Part shown: positions 7,432-11,391 of the stretch, piece after piece
Position numbering within the stretch: the first letter of the stretch is position 1
Layout of the letters: each line of letters starts with the position of its first letter
DNA from: Desulfobacterales bacterium
Lineage (GTDB): Bacteria; Desulfobacterota; Desulfobacteria; Desulfobacterales; JAFDCJ01
Reading direction: 5' to 3'
Assembly (NCBI GenBank): GCA_029932495.1
Contig: JAOZPY010000047.1
Location: forward strand, 1 to 11,391
Length of the DNA stretch: 11,391 bases
Program-made: the position numbers and the translations under genes
The notes under the pieces: model-generated
Databases searched by the model: none
What the model was told of the DNA's origin: nothing
Seen by the model: only the letters and a program-made list of their open reading frames with translations

Positions 7432-8064
7432 ATGGAACCCATCACCCGACGATCTCCGGTCGTGTTTGACCGGCCGGTAAAAAATAAGCACATTCGTGAC
7501 AACTGGGAAATTGTGCTGGAATATGATAACGAGGGGCCGGGGCCGCATCTGGTGGATTTGAGCCATCGGTCCCGGTGGGACATCCAGGACAACCAGCTGG
7601 ATGGTTACCGGCCATTTCAGATCAGCATCCCGCAGGCCCCCGGCCAGTGTATGTTTAAAGGCGGTCTGCTGATCAACCGGATGAATCGGACCCAGGCGTC
7701 GATCTGGCATCTGGCCGGCGACACACCGGATGTGCCGGCTGATCCGGCCTACACGGATACCACCGACGGCACCGTGTTTTTAGCCCTGTTTGGCAAAAAT
7801 GGTTTTGCCATTGCGCAAAAGCTGAGCGCGCTGGATTTTCTGGAGCCTTCCAGTCGTGCGCCTTTTTTGCTGCAGGGGCCGTTTGCCCATGTTCCCTGCC
7901 AGATCGTGGTCATGGAAAAAACCGCTGAAAGCGCGGGGATTTTACTGACTTGCTCCCGGGGCTATGCCCGGGACATGGTCCATGCCATCCTGGATGCCGG
8001 CCGGCAATTCGGGCTGCTTCCGGCGGGGGAGGCGGCTTTCAGCAACTGGATTGAGAAACTTTAA
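7432..8064 (+). CDS. soxG: Sarcosine oxidase gamma subunit
   Basis: A 210-residue protein at the place and size expected for the gamma subunit. It begins with the family-like ITRRSPV motif (residues 4-10) and has the weakly conserved GcvT/YgfZ-like core, including DLSHRSRWDI near residue 42, GGLLINRMNRTQASIWHL near 80 and CSRGYARDMVHAIL near 180. In the complex this subunit is structural and packs against alpha; it carries no cofactor. The start at 7432 has GAGG seven bases upstream, beginning within the soxA stop codon, so the genes are tightly linked. The family diverges strongly in sequence, so the assignment rests partly on its position directly after soxA. Confidence 0.88.
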   Translation: MEPITRRSPVVFDRPVKNKHIRDNWEIVLEYDNEGPGPHLVDLSHRSRWDIQDNQLDGYRPFQISIPQAPGQCMFKGGLLINRMNRTQASIWHLAGDTPDVPADPAYTDTTDGTVFLALFGKNGFAIAQKLSALDFLEPSSRAPFLLQGPFAHVPCQIVVMEKTAESAGILLTCSRGYARDMVHAILDAGRQFGLLPAGEAAFSNWIEKL

Positions 8065-8123
8065 TTTTGCTGAATGAATAGGGTTTAATTTTATCGTTAA
8101 TAAACACATCTGGAGGATTTGTT

Positions 8124-9461
8124 ATGAACAAGCAATACGATGCGATTATCATCGGCGCCGGCGTGATCGGCTGTCCCATTGCCTATGAGTTGGCCAAAAT
8201 GGGTTACAAAACCCTGAATATCGATAAACTGGCCGGTGCCGGTGCCGGCTCCACAGCTGCATCCTGCGCCATCGTCCGGGCCCATTATTCCACCGAGGAC
8301 GGGGTGGCCATGGCTTACGAGGGATTCAAGTACTGGCTGGACTGGGAAAACTATCTGGGCAATGTCAAGGATGAAAAGGGCCTGGCCAAATACATGAACA
8401 CCGGCTCTCTTTTGATCAAGTCCCAGGGGCACGACTGGCGCAAGGTCAAAAAAAACTACGATGCGGTGGGGGTTAAATACGAAGAGTGGAGCGTTGAAAA
8501 GATCAAGGAAATGATTCCCGTATACGAGCTGGACGAGCACTGGCCGGTGAAACGGCCCGAGGATCCGGCCTTTTTCGATCCACCGACCAAAACCCTCGAG
8601 GGCGGCATATTCTGCCCGGAAGGCGGGTATGTCAATGATCCGGAACTGTCATCCCATAATATTCAACGGGCCGCCGAAGCCCATGGCGCTGAATTTTTAT
8701 TCAATGCGGAGGTAGTGGAAATCCACAGCCAGGAGGGCCGTGTTGTGGGGGTGACCCTCAAAGACGGCACCCGGATAGATGCACCGGTGATTGTCAATGC
8801 GGCTGGTCCCCATTCGTTCAAGATCAACCAGATGCTGCCCGCCGTGTGGGAAGGGTGCAATATTAAAACCAAGGCCCTGCGCCACGAGGTGATGCACTGC
8901 CCGTCGCCGGAAGGATATGACTATTTCAATGAGGGGTACCATACCTCCGACGGGGACATCGGTTGCTACTACCGGCCGGAGGTCGGCAACATGTTTCTGG
9001 TCGGCAGCGAGGACCCGGAATGTGATCCTCAGGTTTGGCCGGATCCGGATGACTTTTATGCCGGCAAGGGCGGCCCCGGGGAAAACAACCAGTTGACCGA
9101 AAGCCAGTGGAAGGCCCAGTGTTATCGTCTTGCCCTGCGGGTACCCACCCTGCGCGTGCCGAACCAGCCGCGCGGGGTTGTGGACCTGTATGATTGTTCC
9201 GACGACTGGATTCCCATTTACGACAAATCCGATGTGAAGGGATTTTACCTGGCCATCGGCACCAGCGGCAACCAGTATAAAAACGCTCCCGTGGTGGGAA
9301 TCATGATGGCCGAGCTGATCGACGCCTGTGAAAAGGGATTGGACCATGATGCGCAGCCATACCAGTTTACGTTGCCCCACCTCGGGCGTACTTTCGACAC
9401 CGGGTTTTTCTCGCGTAAGCGTGAAATCAACTATGACAGCAGTTTTTCCGTCAATGGGTGA
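8124..9461 (+). CDS. FAD-dependent oxidoreductase of the DAO family, possible N-methylglycine or dimethylglycine dehydrogenase
   Basis: A 445-residue soluble flavoprotein. The N-terminal FAD fold shows GAGVIG at residues 11-16 followed by IAYELAKMG, then a GAGAGSTAASCAIVRAHYST segment where related amine oxidases contact the flavin. Later blocks include VIVNAAGPHS near 229 and, at the C-terminal end, DDWIPIYD, GFYLAIGTSGNQYKNAPVVG and FFSRKREINYDSSFSV, which I recognise as conserved in a proteobacterial group of DAO/GlyOx proteins of unproven substrate. No second domain (GcvT or iron-sulfur) is attached, unlike mammalian dimethylglycine and sarcosine dehydrogenases. GGAGG lies ten bases before ATG 8124. 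Position between soxG and etfB suggests that it oxidises a secondary or tertiary amine and gives electrons to the ETF. The family call is firm; the substrate is inferred. Confidence 0.85.
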   Translation: MNKQYDAIIIGAGVIGCPIAYELAKMGYKTLNIDKLAGAGAGSTAASCAIVRAHYSTEDGVAMAYEGFKYWLDWENYLGNVKDEKGLAKYMNTGSLLIKSQGHDWRKVKKNYDAVGVKYEEWSVEKIKEMIPVYELDEHWPVKRPEDPAFFDPPTKTLEGGIFCPEGGYVNDPELSSHNIQRAAEAHGAEFLFNAEVVEIHSQEGRVVGVTLKDGTRIDAPVIVNAAGPHSFKINQMLPAVWEGCNIKTKALRHEVMHCPSPEGYDYFNEGYHTSDGDIGCYYRPEVGNMFLVGSEDPECDPQVWPDPDDFYAGKGGPGENNQLTESQWKAQCYRLALRVPTLRVPNQPRGVVDLYDCSDDWIPIYDKSDVKGFYLAIGTSGNQYKNAPVVGIMMAELIDACEKGLDHDAQPYQFTLPHLGRTFDTGFFSRKREINYDSSFSVNG

Positions 9462-9509
9462 AAAACTGGCCAAATTTGCCACGCATTGAGCGGCGCCGAT
9501 CACAGCTTA

Positions 9510-9538
9510 TTGAAAACTTATGTTTAACTCATTAAAAT
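9510..9538 (+). promoter_or_regulatory. Possible promoter immediately upstream of etfB
   Basis: TTGAAA (9510-9515) and TAAAAT (9533-9538) are spaced by 17 bases just before the etfB ATG at 9542. A start site at the usual distance would fall on or just after that codon, so it would produce a leaderless or nearly leaderless mRNA. An inverted repeat, TTTAA with TTAAA (9523-9536), overlaps the -10 box. The region is AT-rich, so chance matches are likely. Confidence 0.25.
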
Positions 9539-9541
9539 AAT

Positions 9542-10309
9542 ATGAAAATTTATGTATGCGTCAAATCGGTGCCGGATTCGGCCGCTACCATCCGGATCGT
9601 AGGCCGGAATCAGTTTGATGAGCATATTACGTTCATTATTAATCCCTATGACGAGCATGCCATCGAAGAGGCGATGCGGCTGCGTGCGACAAATGAGAAG
9701 GCCGAGGTCATCGCTGTCTGCGTCGGCAGGGCCGAGGCGGCCGGCAGCCTGCAGTCCGCCCTGGCCATGGGGGCGGACCGGGGTATCCACGTGACCACCG
9801 ATGATGCGGTGGACAGTTTCATCACGGCTCTGGCGCTGAAAGCCGCAATTTTAGCCGACGGTCAACCTGACATCATTTTCACCGGCAAGCAGTCCATCGA
9901 CGCGGAAGGCTTTCAGACCATGTTCCGGCTGGGCGCGGTTCTGGGCGTTCCGGTGGCCACCAACGTGACGGCCTTCGCACTGCAGGACGGAATCGCAACG
10001 GTGGATTGTGAAATGGAAGCCGGCGGCCGGGCAGTTTTCCGGATGCCCCTGCCCTGCATCATTGCGGCGGGCAAGGCCCTGAACAATCCCCGATATCCCA
10101 CCCTGCCCGATATTATGAAAGCGCGCAAAAAGCCGATTCAGACCCTTGCGCTGGCAAGCCTTGACCTGCCGACCCCTTCAGCCGGTATGGAAGTCATCGG
10201 CTTGCGACCGGCGGTTGAAGATCGCCGGCGGCACATTATTGCCGGCACCGGTGAACAGGCCGTGGCGGAGCTGATCCGGCTGCTGCGCGAGGAGGCCCGG
10301 GTACTATAA
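9542..10309 (+). CDS. etfB: Electron transfer flavoprotein beta subunit
   Basis: A 255-residue subunit, usual length, which together with EtfA forms the soluble heterodimer taking electrons from flavin dehydrogenases. It starts with the family motif MKIYVCVKSVPD and has NPYDEHAIEEAMRL near residue 38, the nucleotide-loop GKQSIDAEGFQT near 115, and ALNNPRYPTLPDIMKARKKP near 180. That last block matches the loop by which human ETF-beta docks to its dehydrogenases. No Shine-Dalgarno sequence is visible in the AT-rich bases before ATG 9542, unlike all its neighbours, and no later start would keep the conserved N-terminus. It is separated from the oxidoreductase by 80 nt and from etfA by 24 nt. 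The beta-then-alpha order is usual. Confidence 0.95.
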   Translation: MKIYVCVKSVPDSAATIRIVGRNQFDEHITFIINPYDEHAIEEAMRLRATNEKAEVIAVCVGRAEAAGSLQSALAMGADRGIHVTTDDAVDSFITALALKAAILADGQPDIIFTGKQSIDAEGFQTMFRLGAVLGVPVATNVTAFALQDGIATVDCEMEAGGRAVFRMPLPCIIAAGKALNNPRYPTLPDIMKARKKPIQTLALASLDLPTPSAGMEVIGLRPAVEDRRRHIIAGTGEQAVAELIRLLREEARVL

Positions 10310-10333
10310 ATCATTTAATTCACAGGGTGGTTT

Positions 10334-11293
10334 ATGCAAAAGATCGGGATACTGATTGAAACGCGGGACCAGCGGGTCAAGCCCGCCATGTATGGCGTTA
10401 TTACAGCGGCCCGGGGACCGGAGCGCGAGCTCTATGGACTGGTTTTTGACGGCCGGGGGCGCGAATACAAAGACAATCTGGCCGCTTACGGGATCAGCCG
10501 AGTTGTGGCCGTTCAATCTGAAAACGGCATGATCGCCTGGAATCCGGACACCTGGGCGCAGGCTATCGTTCAGGTCATGGAGCAGCTGGAAATCAACATC
10601 CTGTTCGGTCTGACCAGCGCCTGGACGAAAGACATTTTCCCCCGGGTGGCGGCGATGCTGGACGTCCCCCTGGTGTTGGACTGTCTGCGGGTGGACATCG
10701 ATAACCTGACAGCGGAAAAATCCCGGTTTTCCGGCAAAACCATCGCCACTTACAAGCTGCATGGAAGCCATTTTCTGTTCGCGGTTCGTCCCAACGTGAT
10801 TGAGGCCCGCCAGGCAGCGGGCACGGCACAGGTCGATGCTTTTACCGTTCGGTTGGATCATGAGCGCATGACGGTCGAAGCAGTCGAACAGGACCCCGCC
10901 GCCCGGGTGGATCTGTCAGAGGCTGAAATCATTATTTCCGGGGGCCGTGCCATGGGCAACAGCGATAATTTTCAGATTTTGCAGCAGTGCGCCGAAATCA
11001 TAGACGCCGCCGTCGGGGCATCGCGGGTGGCGGTGGAAGCCGGCTGGGTTCCGCATTCCATGCAAGTCGGGCAGACGGGCACAACGGTCAGCCCCAAGCT
11101 TTATATCGCTTGTGGAATATCTGGTTCCGTCCAGCACTTCGCCGGGATGAAAACATCCGAAGTCATCGTGGCGATCAACACGGACAGTGGGGCGAATATC
11201 ATGCAATCGTGTGACTATGGCATTGTGGGGGATCTGTTCGAAATTGTTCCCCTTCTCACAGGCCAGCTCAAGGCAATAAAAAACAACGAATAA
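10334..11293 (+). CDS. etfA: Electron transfer flavoprotein alpha subunit
   Basis: A 319-residue FAD-binding partner of EtfB, normal length. The N-terminal half contains WTKDIFPRVAAMLDVPLV near residue 97. The C-terminal FAD domain starts near 195 with IIISGGRAMGNSDNF, then GWVPHSMQVGQTG, LYIACGISGSVQHFAGM and VIVAINTD, the classical flavin contacts. The tail motif that usually reads APIFxxADYG is here ANIMQSCDYG (residues 287-296), so the conserved proline is Asn288 and the Ala before Asp is Cys293, suggesting a divergent, dedicated ETF. The start at 10334 has GGGTGG upstream. Likely acceptors of its electrons are an ETF:quinone oxidoreductase or membrane iron-sulfur reductase; neither is in the window. 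Confidence 0.95.
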   Translation: MQKIGILIETRDQRVKPAMYGVITAARGPERELYGLVFDGRGREYKDNLAAYGISRVVAVQSENGMIAWNPDTWAQAIVQVMEQLEINILFGLTSAWTKDIFPRVAAMLDVPLVLDCLRVDIDNLTAEKSRFSGKTIATYKLHGSHFLFAVRPNVIEARQAAGTAQVDAFTVRLDHERMTVEAVEQDPAARVDLSEAEIIISGGRAMGNSDNFQILQQCAEIIDAAVGASRVAVEAGWVPHSMQVGQTGTTVSPKLYIACGISGSVQHFAGMKTSEVIVAINTDSGANIMQSCDYGIVGDLFEIVPLLTGQLKAIKNNE

Positions 11294-11346
11294 ACCGATC
11301 CTGTTGTCAGTTCGAGTACCTTGAACCCCTCAAGAAAGGAAATCTG

Positions 11347-11391
11347 ATGAAAGTCATTGGTATCAACGCCAGTCCGAGAAAAAAAGCCAAC
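11347..11391 (+). CDS. Start of an NADPH-dependent FMN reductase / flavodoxin-fold protein (cut by window edge)
   Basis: Only the first 15 codons are present: MKVIGINASPRKKAN. The pattern G-x-N-A/G-S-P-R-K-x-x-N right at the N-terminus is the FMN phosphate-binding loop of the NADPH-dependent FMN reductase and iron-sulfur flavoprotein families, frequent in anaerobes. AAAGGAAA ends five bases before the ATG at 11347. It follows etfA by 53 nt on the same strand and may belong to the same transcript. Which subfamily it is depends on the missing sequence. Confidence 0.6.
   Translation, partial: MKVIGINASPRKKAN

Noticed and set aside
8065..8123. Promoter or terminator between soxG and the FAD oxidoreductase
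   Set aside because: Only weak AT-rich box matches and a short direct repeat (TTTAATTTT-like) are present; no hairpin with a T run is visible.
11319..11335. Small hairpin (CTTGA with TCAAG) after etfA as a terminator
   Set aside because: The stem is only about five pairs and no T run follows; it overlaps the region just before the next gene's ribosome site.
1..11391. CRISPR arrays, tRNA or rRNA genes, insertion sequences or phage genes
   Set aside because: No spaced direct repeats, tRNA-like cloverleaf, transposase or integrase signature was seen on either strand.

Overview
The window reads as a chromosomal gene cluster for oxidation of N-methylated glycines (sarcosine, possibly dimethylglycine) whose electrons appear to go to a dedicated electron-transfer flavoprotein (ETF). 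Moderate-to-high GC, strong GGAGG-type ribosome sites, a private etfBA pair and the start of an FMN-reductase-like flavoprotein gene suggest an anaerobic or facultative proteobacterium-like organism. A Desulfobacterota sulfate reducer is my best guess. That assignment is inference; no taxonomic marker is present.

Layout. Positions 1-323 (minus strand) hold the N-terminal part of a sodium:solute symporter. Positions 324-626 are a divergent intergenic region with a convincing sigma70-type promoter firing left. Its roughly 140-nt leader holds an intrinsic terminator hairpin and an overlapping alternative hairpin, which looks like an attenuator for the symporter. To the right all genes are on the plus strand: an ornithine carbamoyltransferase resembling catabolic ArcB (627-1628), a plant-type hydroxypyruvate reductase (1684-2835), soxB (2857-4080), a 169-nt gap with a degenerate palindromic element, soxD (4250-4510), soxA (4507-7422), soxG (7432-8064), a DAO-family FAD oxidoreductase (8124-9461), etfB (9542-10309), etfA (10334-11293), and the first 15 codons of an FMN-reductase/flavodoxin-fold protein (11347 to the end).

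How the genes fit together. SoxBDAG forms the heterotetrameric sarcosine oxidase, which demethylates sarcosine to glycine and can load the one-carbon unit on tetrahydrofolate. The second FAD oxidoreductase may act one step earlier (dimethylglycine) or on another secondary or tertiary amine. EtfBA is the obvious electron acceptor for one or both, replacing direct reduction of O2. Glycine plus methylene-THF gives serine; the hydroxypyruvate reductase could take serine-derived hydroxypyruvate to glycerate, a photorespiration-like route. The symporter may bring in the substrate.

The individual families are known. The less usual points are the ETF-coupled arrangement, the plant-type reductase beside it, the putative attenuated leader and the palindromic element that splits the sox operon.
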